NCBI GenBank assembly: GCA_002499945.1 | Contig: DKYP01000100.1 | Location: 6,613 to 70,612, forward strand | From: Lachnoclostridium sp. UBA7097 | Lineage (GTDB): Bacteria > Bacillota > Clostridia > Lachnospirales > Lachnospiraceae | Length of the DNA: 64,000 nt | Direction: 5' to 3' | Shown: one piece after another, positions 27,131 to 36,033 of the stretch | Layout of the letters: each line of letters opens with the position of its first letter | Position numbering within the stretch: position 1 is the stretch's first letter | Made by a program: the position numbers and the translations under genes | The notes under the pieces: generated by a model | Databases searched by the model: none | Told to the model about the DNA's origin: nothing | Seen by the model: the letters and a program-made list of their open reading frames with translations, nothing else

Positions 27131-28741
27131 TTAATAAAATGAATTTAACAGCCCCTTTATCCCGTCTTTTTTAAGTATTTCTTTATAGTAGGCGGCTTCT
27201 TCTTTTATAATCCCGTCTATAACCTGTATGCCAAGAAGCTCTACAGGTGCTTTGTCATCTGTTAGTATATAATTCCCTGGGTTATATTTTATAAGGTTAT
27301 TTGCTGTTTGTTCCATAAGGTTATATAATTCATTGTTTTTTATTGTTTTAGTATTGTTTTGGAATATGGTGTACATATCTTTGTTGTTAGATGCAAATAG
27401 TTCCCTGTTTGTGGAATTTGGGACATTAATTGTGTAAACTTCACTGAATACTGAGGAAATTGTATCAGAAAGATACTGGTTAATATTGCCCTCGTTATTG
27501 TTATGCATATTCATGTTTACTACCATTATGCCATTATCTTTAAGGTGCTTTTGTACAAGTGTAAAGAACTCATAAGAGGACATCTGGAACGGTATGGTAA
27601 TATCCTGGTAGGCATCTACCATGATAACGTCGTATTTTTTGTCTATAGCGTTTAAAAATGCCCTGCCATCATATGTTGTTACGTTTATATCATCTGGAAG
27701 ATGGAAGTATTCCCTTGAAAGTTTTGTTATCTTTTCATCAATCTCAACCCCGCTTGTTTCTATATTGCCAAAATATTTCTTGCACTGCATGGCATATGTG
27801 CCTGTTCCCATGCCAAGTATAAGGACTTCCATATCTTCTGGCTCTTTATCTGCATCTGCTGCCATAAGAGGTGCGGCAAGTGCATAGTCATAGTACATGC
27901 CAGTAAGCCCTTCATCTTTCATATAGACAGACTGGACACCAAATAGTACATTGGTAGAAAGTATTACATTTCTGCCTGATTCTTTAACTTGCAGGTAGTT
28001 ATATACAGATTCGCCTTCATATGCCAGCCCGCTTTCCCAGAATGCAAAAGAGTTCCCGGAACCAGCTGCACAGCATATGGCAAATATAATTATGGAAATT
28101 ATGGCTTTCTTTTTGGATGTATTGCTGCTTATAAAATAAACAAGGCAGAGTACAATTAAAATTCCTGCAAATATAAGCAGTGTAATGCTTGTCCCTACAG
28201 CTGGTATTGATATAAATGTAGGTACAAAAGTGCCTATAATGCTTCCAATTGTGTTAAATGCGCCTAATGTCCCTACGGTCTTTCCGCTGTCAGAAAGGCT
28301 TTCTACAGAATATTTTGCAAGGGAGGGTGTAACTGTGCCCAGCAAAAAAAGAGGGAATACAAAGACCAGCATACAGGCGGCAAATGCAGCAATTATAAGA
28401 AAATTGCTGTCTACTGTAAATATAAGAAGTGCTGATACACCTAAAATAATATATTTGCCAAGTACAGGTATTACTGCAATCCATATGGCAGCAATTAATA
28501 TTCTTGTATAAAGCTTTCCGGGGTCAGGGTTTTTATCCGCACTTTTTCCACCGTATATATTGCCAAGTGCCATTGCAATCATTATAGTACCTATAATAAT
28601 AGTCCATACAATTTGCGAAGAACTGAAATAAGGTGCCAGAAGCCTGCTTGCACCAAGCTCTACAGCCATAACAGACATCCCGGCAAAAAATTCAGTAAGA
28701 TATAAAAAAATTTTGTTGTCAAGTATTTTTTCTTTATTCAT
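27131..28741 (-). CDS. Membrane protein fused to a spermidine-synthase-like (SpeE) domain
   Basis: A 536-residue fusion. The N-terminal ~240 residues hold about seven or eight membrane helices beginning FLYLTEFFAGMSVMAVELGA. The C-terminal ~280 residues are a Rossmann-type aminopropyltransferase/methyltransferase fold with LILGMGTGTYAMQCKKYF, VEIDEKI and YDVIMVDAYQD. Related fused proteins are annotated as spermine/spermidine synthase-like or fused MFS/SpeE, but the real substrate is unknown. The aspartate in the VMVDAY-type motif is retained. It lies divergent from the L,D-transpeptidase gene (175-bp AT-rich gap holding both promoters). No other polyamine gene is near. Confidence 0.82.
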   Translation of the reverse strand: MNKEKILDNKIFLYLTEFFAGMSVMAVELGASRLLAPYFSSSQIVWTIIIGTIMIAMALGNIYGGKSADKNPDPGKLYTRILIAAIWIAVIPVLGKYIILGVSALLIFTVDSNFLIIAAFAACMLVFVFPLFLLGTVTPSLAKYSVESLSDSGKTVGTLGAFNTIGSIIGTFVPTFISIPAVGTSITLLIFAGILIVLCLVYFISSNTSKKKAIISIIIFAICCAAGSGNSFAFWESGLAYEGESVYNYLQVKESGRNVILSTNVLFGVQSVYMKDEGLTGMYYDYALAAPLMAADADKEPEDMEVLILGMGTGTYAMQCKKYFGNIETSGVEIDEKITKLSREYFHLPDDINVTTYDGRAFLNAIDKKYDVIMVDAYQDITIPFQMSSYEFFTLVQKHLKDNGIMVVNMNMHNNNEGNINQYLSDTISSVFSEVYTINVPNSTNRELFASNNKDMYTIFQNNTKTIKNNELYNLMEQTANNLIKYNPGNYILTDDKAPVELLGIQVIDGIIKEEAAYYKEILKKDGIKGLLNSFY

Positions 28742-28949
28742 TGCATATTACCCCGTATGATATAAATTTGTAATAATTATACCACTTTTTTCAACAATAA
28801 AACAGGGCGGGTTAACAAAAATTTAAAAATATGGCAATAAAATAATATTGATATCCGGACGCTAAAGTAATATACTGTTGTATAAGAAAAATTATAATTT
28901 ATATTAGCTGTAATCAATGGCAGTAATAAAAATAAAGGGCAGTGTGGTT

Positions 28950-30491
28950 ATGAAAAGAAAAAATAAAAAAAATCAAGTGAATGATGAAGCAGCAACTATT
29001 GAAAGTACAAGTATCAGTCCAGGGTTTGGGCTTGGCGGGATGACATTAGATGGAAGGACAGGCAGGAAAAAGGGCGTTTTAAAGAAGTTCCTGGTTGTTC
29101 CTGCTGTTATTTGTGTACTTGGCATTATAGGATATCTGGCTGGTGTTGTATATTATAAGTCCCATTTTTTTAAAGGGACTAATGTATATGGCACAGATGT
29201 TTCGCAGATGGAAGTGGAGGATTTTGAAAAAGGGCTGGAAGATTATTCGCTTAAAATAATACAGAAGGATACAGATGGCGGGATATTTGAAGAAGAATTA
29301 TCAAGTGATGCACTTGGTGTAACTGTTTCTTCAACAGATGAACTTGTAAAGATTATAGGTGAGCAGAATGAATGGATGTGGCCTGTGCAGCATAGTGCGG
29401 TTTATGCAGGGAGGCCAACATTTATAGGCTGTGATACAGATAAGATAAGGGAAGCAGTAAAATCTTTAACTAATATGCAGAAAGAAAATACTGTAAAATC
29501 CCAGAATGCGTATATTTCTGATTATAAAAATGGTGAAGGTTATAAAATTATAGATGAAGTTATAGGAAACAGGCTTGACGGGGATGCAGTTTTACAGGCA
29601 GTTGAAAGTGCAGTTAAAGGTCTTAAAACAGAGATAGACTGTGAAGAACTGGGTCTTTATAAAAAGCCGGCTGTTACTTCGGATGATAAAAAGCTTAATA
29701 AAGTCCTTGACAAACTTAATAAATATACAAGCACAAATATTAAATATGAATTTGGTGATAATACAGAAGTGCTTGATGGGGATACAATTAATAAGTGGCT
29801 TTCAGTTAAAAAAGGCAAAGTAAAGATTGATGAAGATGAAGTATCAGAATTTGTTGCATCTATCAGGAAGAAGTATGATACAATTTTCCGTTCACGCAAG
29901 TTTAAAACAAGCTATGGACAAACAATTACAATAACAGGGGGGGACTATGGCTGGTGGACAAACACACCACAGGAGATAAAGGAACTTACAAAGCTTATTA
30001 AAAAGGGTGAACAGGGAAAAAGGACTCCTTGTTATTACCAGACAGCTGATAAATATGGAAAGCGTGATTATGGTGATACTTATGTAGAGGTAAACCTTAC
30101 AGCACAGCATGTTATTTTATATAAAAATGGTGAAATGGTACTTGAAACAGATTGTGTTACAGGAAACAGCGCACGTGGCTTTGATACACCAGCAGGGGTA
30201 TATGGCATTACATATAAGCAGCGTGATGCTACATTGAATGGGGAAAATTATTCCACGCCTGTAAATTACTGGATGCCATTTAATAAAAATATAGGTCTGC
30301 ATGACGCAGGCTGGAGAAGTTCATTTGGCGGTGAATTATATAAGACAAGTGGTTCACATGGCTGTGTAAACCTTCCGCCAGAAGCTGCCAGAAAGATATA
30401 TGATGTAGTAGAAGCAGGAACACCGGTAATATGTTATAACCTGCCTGGAAGCCAAGGCGGGAATATAGCAAAAGCATCAAATAATAATTGA
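28950..30491 (+). CDS. L,D-transpeptidase with membrane anchor and peptidoglycan-binding-4 domains
   Basis: About 513 residues. A cytoplasmic N-terminus of ~45 residues is followed by one membrane helix (FLVVPAVICVLGIIGYLAGV). The extracellular part contains regions like PG_binding_4 domains (residues ~80-360), then the YkuD catalytic domain at the C-terminus. The active site SHGCVNLP is near residues 467-474, with the upstream YGIHG-type histidine region represented by IGLHDAGWRSSFGG. Such enzymes make 3-3 cross-links or attach proteins to peptidoglycan. I prefer ATG 28950 (MKRKNKKNQ) over ATG 28917, though both ribosome sites are weak. A strong bidirectional terminator follows. Confidence 0.88.
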   Translation: MKRKNKKNQVNDEAATIESTSISPGFGLGGMTLDGRTGRKKGVLKKFLVVPAVICVLGIIGYLAGVVYYKSHFFKGTNVYGTDVSQMEVEDFEKGLEDYSLKIIQKDTDGGIFEEELSSDALGVTVSSTDELVKIIGEQNEWMWPVQHSAVYAGRPTFIGCDTDKIREAVKSLTNMQKENTVKSQNAYISDYKNGEGYKIIDEVIGNRLDGDAVLQAVESAVKGLKTEIDCEELGLYKKPAVTSDDKKLNKVLDKLNKYTSTNIKYEFGDNTEVLDGDTINKWLSVKKGKVKIDEDEVSEFVASIRKKYDTIFRSRKFKTSYGQTITITGGDYGWWTNTPQEIKELTKLIKKGEQGKRTPCYYQTADKYGKRDYGDTYVEVNLTAQHVILYKNGEMVLETDCVTGNSARGFDTPAGVYGITYKQRDATLNGENYSTPVNYWMPFNKNIGLHDAGWRSSFGGELYKTSGSHGCVNLPPEAARKIYDVVEAGTPVICYNLPGSQGGNIAKASNNN

Positions 30492-30507
30492 TAACACATA
30501 ATTAAAA

Positions 30508-30543
30508 AACATGGCATACAGTTAATGTATGCCATGTTTTTTG
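30508..30543. terminator. Bidirectional terminator between the L,D-transpeptidase and ABC-F genes
   Basis: AACATGGCATACA (30508-30520) pairs perfectly with TGTATGCCATGTT. A-rich and T-rich flanks on both sides let it work for both convergent genes. Confidence 0.92.
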
Positions 30544-30557
30544 TACAGGCTGCATAA

Positions 30558-32480
30558 TTATAGCGTATCTGACAGTGCTTCCCATTGTTCCATAAGCTCT
30601 TCAAGCCTGTTCCCGTTAGCTTCATGTTCTTTGGAAAGTTCCTGTAATAATTGTATATTTGTACCATTAGCCGGGTCTTGCAGCTGTGAATCAATTTCTG
30701 CATTACGTGTTTCAAGCTGCTCTATTTCTGCTTCCGTTTTTTTCAGTTCATTTTCTATTTTCCTAAGCCTTGCCTGTTCTTCTTTCTGCTGCTGCCAGTT
30801 TAGTTTATTGCCAAGGGCTTCTTTAGCTGTGTTTTTGCTGTTGTCTTGTAAAGCTGTGCCAAGCTGTGCCCTTTCAGCATCCTCTTTTTTCTCAAGGTAA
30901 TAATCATAATTTCCAGGATAGTTTACTATTTGTTTCTGTGTAAGGTTTAGTATCCTTGATGCAGTTGTATTTATAAAATACCTGTCATGTGATACATATA
31001 AAACAGTACCCTCAAAGTTATTAACTGCATGTTCCAGTATTTCCTTGGAATCAATATCAAGGTGGTTGGTAGGCTCGTCAAGCAGCAGGAAATTGGCATC
31101 TGAAAGCATAAGTTTTGCAAGTGATACACGTCCCCTTTCGCCGCCGCTTAAGTTTTTAACCTGCTTGAATACATCATCATTTGTAAAAAGAAAAGCTGCC
31201 AGTACATTGCGTACCTGTGTATTATTCATATCAGGGTATGTATCCTGTATCTCTTCAAATAATGTCTTTTCAGGGTGGAGTACCTGGTGCTCTTGGTCAT
31301 AATATGCTACCTGCACATTAGTGCCAAACTTTACCTGCCCGCCAGAACTGGCTGCTCCCATAAGGATTTTAAGTATAGTGGTTTTGCCTGTGCCATTGTC
31401 ACCAATTATTGCAACATGTTCACCTTTTTTTATATCAAAACTGATATCTGAAAAAAGTTCATGTGCCCCATAACTTTTGGAAAGCCCCTTTACTGAAAGC
31501 ACATCATTACCACTTTGTATGCGTGGTTTAAAAAGCAAATTCATTTTAGTGTTTTCTTCCACAGGTTTGTCTATACGCTCTATTTTATCAAGCATTTTTT
31601 CACGGCTCTCAGCCCTTTTAATTGACTTTTCCCTGTTAAATGATTTAAGCTTTGCAATAACTTCTTCCTGGTGCTTTATTTCTGCCTGCTGGTTAAGGTA
31701 CTGTTTCATAAGTGCATCAAGCGCAGCCTGTTTTTTCTTAGAATATTCTGTATAATTTCCCTGGAATACACTGCATTTTGTCTGCCTTAGTTCAATTACC
31801 TTGGCCGCAATTTTATCAAGGAAATACCTGTCATGTGCCACAACAAGCACAGCCCCTTTATAGTTTGCAAGATATCCTTCAAGCCACTGTATTGAATTCA
31901 TGTCAAGGTGGTTGGCAGGTTCGTCAAGAATAATAAGGTCCGGATTTTTAAGAAGCATCATTGCAAGGGCAACCCTTGTCTTTTCACCACCAGAAAGCGA
32001 CCTTACAGGCTGGCAGTAATCTTCTTCATTAAACCCGAGCCCCTTTAAAACACCTGTAATTTCACTTTCATATGAATAACCGCCAAGCTGTTCAAAGCGG
32101 TGCCTTGCCTGGTCATATTGCTTAATAAGCGGTTCAATACCTGTGCTGTCTGCATTGTCCATCTGTACTGATAAATCATCAAGCCGCCTGGCAAGCTCTG
32201 CAACTTCAGGCCTTGCATTATGCATCTCATCTAAAATGCTTTTGCCAGAATCATATTCCTGGTTCTGTGCAAAATACCCTATGGAAATATCTTTACGGAT
32301 AATAACTTCACCACTGTCCGCTTCCAGTTCATTCATAATAATTTTTATAAGAGTGGATTTGCCAGAGCCATTTATTCCTACTATTGCTGCTTTTTCATTA
32401 TCATTTATATGGAAAGACACATCGTTTAAAATAATATCTGTTAAAAAAGTCTTGGTAATATGGCTGCATTGTAAAATCAT
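30558..32480 (-). CDS. ABC-F family ATP-binding protein
   Basis: A 640-residue soluble protein with two ABC ATPase domains and no membrane segments, as in ABC-F ribosome-associated factors. Domain 1 has GINGSGKST and LSGGEKTRVALAMMLL with DEPANHLD; domain 2 has GDNGTGKTT and LSGGERGRVSLAKLML with DEPTNHLD. A basic interdomain linker (~residues 250-320) and a C-terminal coiled coil (~560-640) are present. ABC-F proteins rescue stalled ribosomes or protect against ribosome-targeting antibiotics; which applies cannot be told. I chose ATG 32480 (MILQCSHITKTF) with a GGGGA site, because the upstream open frame is low-complexity and lacks a site. It is divergent from an aminoglycoside adenylyltransferase. 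Confidence 0.9.
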   Translation of the reverse strand: MILQCSHITKTFLTDIILNDVSFHINDNEKAAIVGINGSGKSTLIKIIMNELEADSGEVIIRKDISIGYFAQNQEYDSGKSILDEMHNARPEVAELARRLDDLSVQMDNADSTGIEPLIKQYDQARHRFEQLGGYSYESEITGVLKGLGFNEEDYCQPVRSLSGGEKTRVALAMMLLKNPDLIILDEPANHLDMNSIQWLEGYLANYKGAVLVVAHDRYFLDKIAAKVIELRQTKCSVFQGNYTEYSKKKQAALDALMKQYLNQQAEIKHQEEVIAKLKSFNREKSIKRAESREKMLDKIERIDKPVEENTKMNLLFKPRIQSGNDVLSVKGLSKSYGAHELFSDISFDIKKGEHVAIIGDNGTGKTTILKILMGAASSGGQVKFGTNVQVAYYDQEHQVLHPEKTLFEEIQDTYPDMNNTQVRNVLAAFLFTNDDVFKQVKNLSGGERGRVSLAKLMLSDANFLLLDEPTNHLDIDSKEILEHAVNNFEGTVLYVSHDRYFINTTASRILNLTQKQIVNYPGNYDYYLEKKEDAERAQLGTALQDNSKNTAKEALGNKLNWQQQKEEQARLRKIENELKKTEAEIEQLETRNAEIDSQLQDPANGTNIQLLQELSKEHEANGNRLEELMEQWEALSDTL

Positions 32481-32661
32481 ATAATTCCCCGTTTCTAAAT
32501 AAAAATTTTTAAATAATTCATTATTATAAACTAATATACGGAAAAAGGCAAATTTCCAGCCAAAAAACAAAATATTGTAAATCTGGTAGAAATATAAATA
32601 TGGCTGTGGTATTATATTAGCAGTATAAACCAGAATGGGCAAATGGAAGAGGAGGTTATTT

Positions 32662-33534
32662 ATGCGTAGTGAAACAGAGATGTATAATTTAATTATGGAT
32701 ATTGCAAATAAAGATAACAGGATTTTAGCGGTATATATGAATGGTTCAAGGACAAATAAAAATGTACATAAGGATATTTTCCAGGATTATGATATTGTAT
32801 TTGTAGTAAAAGAAACAAAAAGTTTTATTGAAGATAAAGAATGGATTTACAATTTTGGAAATATTTTATATATGCAGTATCCAGAAGAAAGCCCATATTA
32901 TCCAAATGATATAGAAAATTGTTATGGCTGGTTAATGCAGTTTGATGATGGAAACAGGATTGACCTCCATGTGGAAATAATCCCACATGCTAAAGATAAT
33001 ATTTTAAATGATAAGCTTTGCAAAATTTTACTGGATAAGGAAAACATCCTGCCAGAGATACCAGAAGCAACAGATGAAGATTACCATGTAAGAAAACCAT
33101 CAGAAGCACAGTTCCTGGCATGTGCAAATGATTTCTGGTGGTGTACTAACAACCTGGCAAAAGGGTTATGGCGCCAGGAAATGCCATATGTACAGGATAT
33201 GGCAAATTTTGTTGTACGCAAGCAGCTAGAAAGAATGTTGGCATGGAAAGCAGGAATAAAAACAGACTTTAGTGCCAGTGTTGGAAAATCTGCAAAGTAT
33301 CTTTATAAATGGATTGGACAGGAAGAATACCAAAAGTATTTAGATACATACTTTGGAGGGAATATAAACGAAGCATGGAAAGCAATTTTTTCTATGTGTG
33401 GTTTATTTAATTCTGTGGCGGAATTTGTAGCCGGGGAATTAGGATATACTTACAATAAAAAAGAAGCAAAAGCAGCAGAAGAATTTTTAAAACACGTAAA
33501 AAACCTGCCACAAGATGCAAAAGAAGTTTACTAA
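32662..33534 (+). CDS. Aminoglycoside 6-adenylyltransferase (ANT(6)/AadK-like)
   Basis: A 290-residue nucleotidyltransferase. The active-site region reads YMNGSRTN followed by DYDIVFVV (metal-binding aspartates), and the third acidic position is in RIDLHVEI. The C-terminal helical part includes FWWCTNNLAKGLWRQEMPYV, very typical of the family. Known members adenylate streptomycin at position 6. ATG 32662 follows GAGGAGG. The catalytic motifs are intact, so the enzyme is probably functional, but whether it confers resistance depends on expression. It is divergent from the ABC-F gene and ends in a shared bidirectional terminator. Confidence 0.88.
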   Translation: MRSETEMYNLIMDIANKDNRILAVYMNGSRTNKNVHKDIFQDYDIVFVVKETKSFIEDKEWIYNFGNILYMQYPEESPYYPNDIENCYGWLMQFDDGNRIDLHVEIIPHAKDNILNDKLCKILLDKENILPEIPEATDEDYHVRKPSEAQFLACANDFWWCTNNLAKGLWRQEMPYVQDMANFVVRKQLERMLAWKAGIKTDFSASVGKSAKYLYKWIGQEEYQKYLDTYFGGNINEAWKAIFSMCGLFNSVAEFVAGELGYTYNKKEAKAAEEFLKHVKNLPQDAKEVY

Positions 33535-33564
33535 ACAATAGAATCAGGTATTTATTCAAAAAAA

Positions 33565-33596
33565 CCTCTGGGATTTAAGTTCCAGAGGGCTTTTTT
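33565..33596. terminator. Bidirectional terminator between the adenylyltransferase and Uma2 genes
   Basis: CCTCTGG (33565-33571) and CCAGAGG (33582-33588) form the stem, followed by GC and a T6 run. The A7 run before the stem gives a T-tract for the minus strand, but the hairpin then lies just outside the Uma2 stop codon. Confidence 0.85.
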
Positions 33597-34155
33597 AATC
33601 GTATAGTAAATTGGCAATATCAGGGAAATTAATATATAAATCATCATAAATATTAACCTTTATTTTGTCACGGAAAGTATGAGCAACTGTCCTGAATTTA
33701 TCTTCTTCAAGGTAATATACAAATACTGCCTGTTCTAACGGGTCAACAATCCAGTATTCACGCACTCCTGCATCTGCATACAAGTTAAGCTTGCGTATAT
33801 AGTCATGGCTTGCAGTTCCTGGTGATATAATTTCAATAATCCAGTCTGGTGCACCTGTACAGCCACGGTCAGTTAGTTTGCTATTGTCACATATAACACT
33901 TATATCTGGTTCTACTATTGTTGTTCTGTCCCCAAATAGTTTGACAGCAAATGGGGCAGGATAAATCTGGCATGAACCGCCTTTTGATTTTATATATTGT
34001 CCAATAGTAATATGCAATTCGGATAATATTTTCTGATGTACCCTGCTTGGTGCTGCCTGGTAATAAATTCTTCCGTCAATTATTTCCGCTCTGGTATCTT
34101 CAGGTATGTTGTAATAGTCTTCTTCAGAGTAAAATTCCTGCATGGGTAATGCCAT
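33595..34155 (-). CDS. Uma2-family (PD-(D/E)XK-like) protein
   Basis: A 186-residue member of the Uma2/DUF820 family, predicted endonuclease-like with unknown substrate. Key elements are VEPDISVICD (the Pro-Asp), WIIEIISPGTASHDYIRKL (Glu and downstream Lys) and AGVREYWIVDP. I chose ATG 34155 (MALPMQEF) with an AAGGAAG site; 16 upstream codons are less likely. An excellent promoter lies just upstream at 34195-34223. It is a stand-alone gene. A second, diverged Uma2 protein lies at 56974-57483. Confidence 0.85.
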   Translation of the reverse strand: MALPMQEFYSEEDYYNIPEDTRAEIIDGRIYYQAAPSRVHQKILSELHITIGQYIKSKGGSCQIYPAPFAVKLFGDRTTIVEPDISVICDNSKLTDRGCTGAPDWIIEIISPGTASHDYIRKLNLYADAGVREYWIVDPLEQAVFVYYLEEDKFRTVAHTFRDKIKVNIYDDLYINFPDIANLLYD

Positions 34156-34194
34156 AATAACACTTCCTTTCATTTTTTTTATTGTAATGTTATT

Positions 34195-34223
34195 ATTATA
34201 CACTATTAAATAAGTATTTGCAA
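34195..34223 (-). promoter_or_regulatory. Promoter of the Uma2 gene
   Basis: On the minus strand TTGCAA (34223-34218) and TATAAT (34200-34195) are spaced by 17 bp, 40 bp before the start codon. Confidence 0.8.
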
Positions 34224-34283
34224 TTTATAAAGTGTAACTTAAGTTTCCCGTTTTTTTGTTGCAAAGAAGTATTGTGTTTCTAT

Positions 34284-34322
34284 AAAAGGTACTTCTGTAT
34301 TTAATGCAGGGGTATCTTTTTT
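34284..34322 (+). terminator. Orphan plus-strand terminator in the 34156-34580 gap
   Basis: AAAAGGTACTTCTG (34284-34297) pairs over all 14 positions (three G-T wobbles) with CAGGGGTATCTTTT (34307-34320), and a T-run follows. No plus-strand gene ends here, so it may close a small RNA starting in 34200-34280, or may be an artefact of AT-rich sequence. Confidence 0.55.
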
Positions 34323-34388
34323 AATTTCCTGATGCAGTAAAAATGGAAGTAGCAATTTATGTTTATTCTTTGCTGGCAGCAATACACA

Positions 34389-34429
34389 GGTTTTCAAATG
34401 GCAGTTTGCCAGGCACTGGCATGAAAACC
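34389..34429. other. Long bulged hairpin upstream of mraZ
   Basis: GGTTTTCA (34389-34396) and TGCCAG (34407-34412) pair with CTGGCATGAAAACC (34416-34429), giving 14 bp with one 10-nt bulge and a 3-nt loop. It lies in the gene-free stretch before the mraZ promoter. Function is unknown and there is no T-run. Confidence 0.4.
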
Positions 34430-34486
34430 GTCCATTCCTACAAAGATATATAAAAAACCTAGTTTGATATTTTTAGCAAAAAATAC

Positions 34487-34570
34487 TTGCTAAATTCACT
34501 TGAAAGTTATATTATAATTGGTAAGTGGATGAAAGTGGGGAAAAAGACATACCAGGTGGCTGGAAGTGGG
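34487..34570 (+). promoter_or_regulatory. mraZ promoter with MraZ-box repeats
   Basis: TTGCTA (34487-34492) and TATTAT (34510-34515) with 17-bp spacing form a likely promoter, overlapping an alternative TATAAT at 34513-34518. Downstream, GTGG-starting units occur at 34525, 34535, 34556 and 34566, i.e. two pairs with 10-bp spacing separated by 21 bp. MraZ is known to bind direct GTGGG-type repeats of 10-bp period in front of its own operon, so autoregulation is likely. Confidence 0.65.
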
Positions 34571-34580
34571 GGTGTATGCC

Positions 34581-35009
34581 ATGTTTATGGGACAATACGG
34601 GCATACTATTGATGCAAAGGGAAGAACCGTTGTTCCTGTCCAGTACCGCCAGAGCCTTGGGGATACTTTTGTTATTACACGTGGGCTTGATGGATGTCTT
34701 TTTCTTTATCCGTTACAGGAGTGGCAGGTTTTTGTGGACAAGCTGCAGGCGCTGCCTTCGGACCAGAAGACAAGGAAGCTGCAGCGGCAGTTCCTTTCTA
34801 AAGCTATGGAGGTAACACCTGACAAGCAGGGAAGGATACTAATTCCTTCTTTATTACGTGATAAAGCAGGACTTGTGAAGGATATAGTTTTTGTAGGCAT
34901 GATGAACCGTATTGAAATCTGGGACAAGGCAAGGCTTGAAGCGGAGGAAGATGAAGAAGATGGTTCTTTGCTTGAAATGGTAATGGATGGGCTTGATATT
35001 TCTATATAA
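34581..35009 (+). CDS. mraZ: Transcriptional regulator MraZ
   Basis: A 142-residue protein with two AbrB/SpoVT-like swapped-hairpin repeats: MGQYGHTIDAKGRTVVPVQY at the start and MEVTPDKQGRILIPSLLR in the middle, both with the DxKGR-type signature. MraZ forms ring oligomers and controls the division and cell-wall cluster, whose first gene it is. I chose ATG 34581; ATG 34587 is also possible. The frame extends upstream to GTG 34566, but that overlaps the repeat boxes. The GGGGGTG sequence serves as ribosome site. Confidence 0.94.
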   Translation: MFMGQYGHTIDAKGRTVVPVQYRQSLGDTFVITRGLDGCLFLYPLQEWQVFVDKLQALPSDQKTRKLQRQFLSKAMEVTPDKQGRILIPSLLRDKAGLVKDIVFVGMMNRIEIWDKARLEAEEDEEDGSLLEMVMDGLDISI

Positions 35010-35084
35010 TATATATTTTAAAATATATTTTTTAAAATACAAAGTAAAATAATTGCTAGTTACAGCATTGACCAGGAGGCTGCT

Positions 35085-36020
35085 ATGGAATTTGTACATA
35101 AGCCGGTTATGCCTGAAGAAGTCCTTAACGGGCTGGCAGTAAAGCAGGATGGTATTTATGCAGATGGTACAATGGGCGGGGCAGGGCATGGTTACATGAT
35201 ATGTAAAAGGCTTGGTGCCTCTGGCTGTTATATAGGCATGGACCAGGATGCGGATGCTGTAAAGGCAGGCACAAAAAGGCTGCAGGAGTTTGGCAGCAAG
35301 GTAACAATTATAAGGGAGAATTACTCTGATATGGTACCAGCCCTTAATGGGATGGGTATTGGAAAGGTTGATGGCATACTTCTTGACTTAGGGGTTTCAT
35401 CATTCCAGCTTGACACAGCAGAAAGAGGTTTTTCATACCGTATGGATGCACCGCTTGATATGCGCATGGATAACAGGCAGGAGCTTACAGCTGCTGATAT
35501 TGTCAATACGTACCCTGAAAACAGGCTGTTTCATATAATAAAGGATTATGGTGAGGACAAGTTCGCTAAAAATATTGCAAAGCATATAGTGGCAGAACGT
35601 GCAAAAGCACCAATCCTTACAACAGGGAGGCTGGCAGAGATTGCAGGCCAGTCTGTACCAATGAAGTTTAAAAAGCGGGGCGGGAATCCTGCTAAAAGAA
35701 CTTTCCAGGCAATCAGGATAGAAGTGAACCATGAACTGGATGTGCTTTCAGGAAGCATTAATGGCATGGTTGACATTTTAAAGCCTGGCGGAAGATTTTG
35801 CATAATTACATTCCATTCACTTGAAGACAGAATTGTAAAACAGGCTTTCCGCAAAGCAGAAAACCCATGTACATGCCCTCCGGATTTTCCAGTGTGTGTG
35901 TGCGGGAATGTTTCTAAAGGCAAAGTAATAACCAAAAAGCCGGTTATTCCAAGTGGACAGGAGATGGAACAGAACCCTCGTTCCAAAAGCGCAAAGTTAA
36001 GAATTTTCAGACATAATTAG
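35085..36020 (+). CDS. rsmH: 16S rRNA (cytosine(1402)-N(4))-methyltransferase RsmH
   Basis: Methylates C1402 of 16S rRNA. The 311 residues begin with the typical [13 protein letters not shown], followed by [14 protein letters not shown] (SAM site), [14 protein letters not shown] and RAFSY-like [17 protein letters not shown]. The C-terminus has [13 protein letters not shown]. An AGGAGG site precedes ATG 35085. It is the usual second gene of the division cluster, 75 bp after mraZ. Confidence 0.97.
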   Translation: MEFVHKPVMPEEVLNGLAVKQDGIYADGTMGGAGHGYMICKRLGASGCYIGMDQDADAVKAGTKRLQEFGSKVTIIRENYSDMVPALNGMGIGKVDGILLDLGVSSFQLDTAERGFSYRMDAPLDMRMDNRQELTAADIVNTYPENRLFHIIKDYGEDKFAKNIAKHIVAERAKAPILTTGRLAEIAGQSVPMKFKKRGGNPAKRTFQAIRIEVNHELDVLSGSINGMVDILKPGGRFCIITFHSLEDRIVKQAFRKAENPCTCPPDFPVCVCGNVSKGKVITKKPVIPSGQEMEQNPRSKSAKLRIFRHN

Positions 36021-36033
36021 AGGAGGGATTTAT

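Noticed and set aside
32481..32642. N-terminal extension of the ABC-F gene (54 codons)
   Set aside because: Aromatic, low-complexity and unlike ABC-F N-termini; GGGGA precedes ATG 32480 and the region must hold the divergent promoters.
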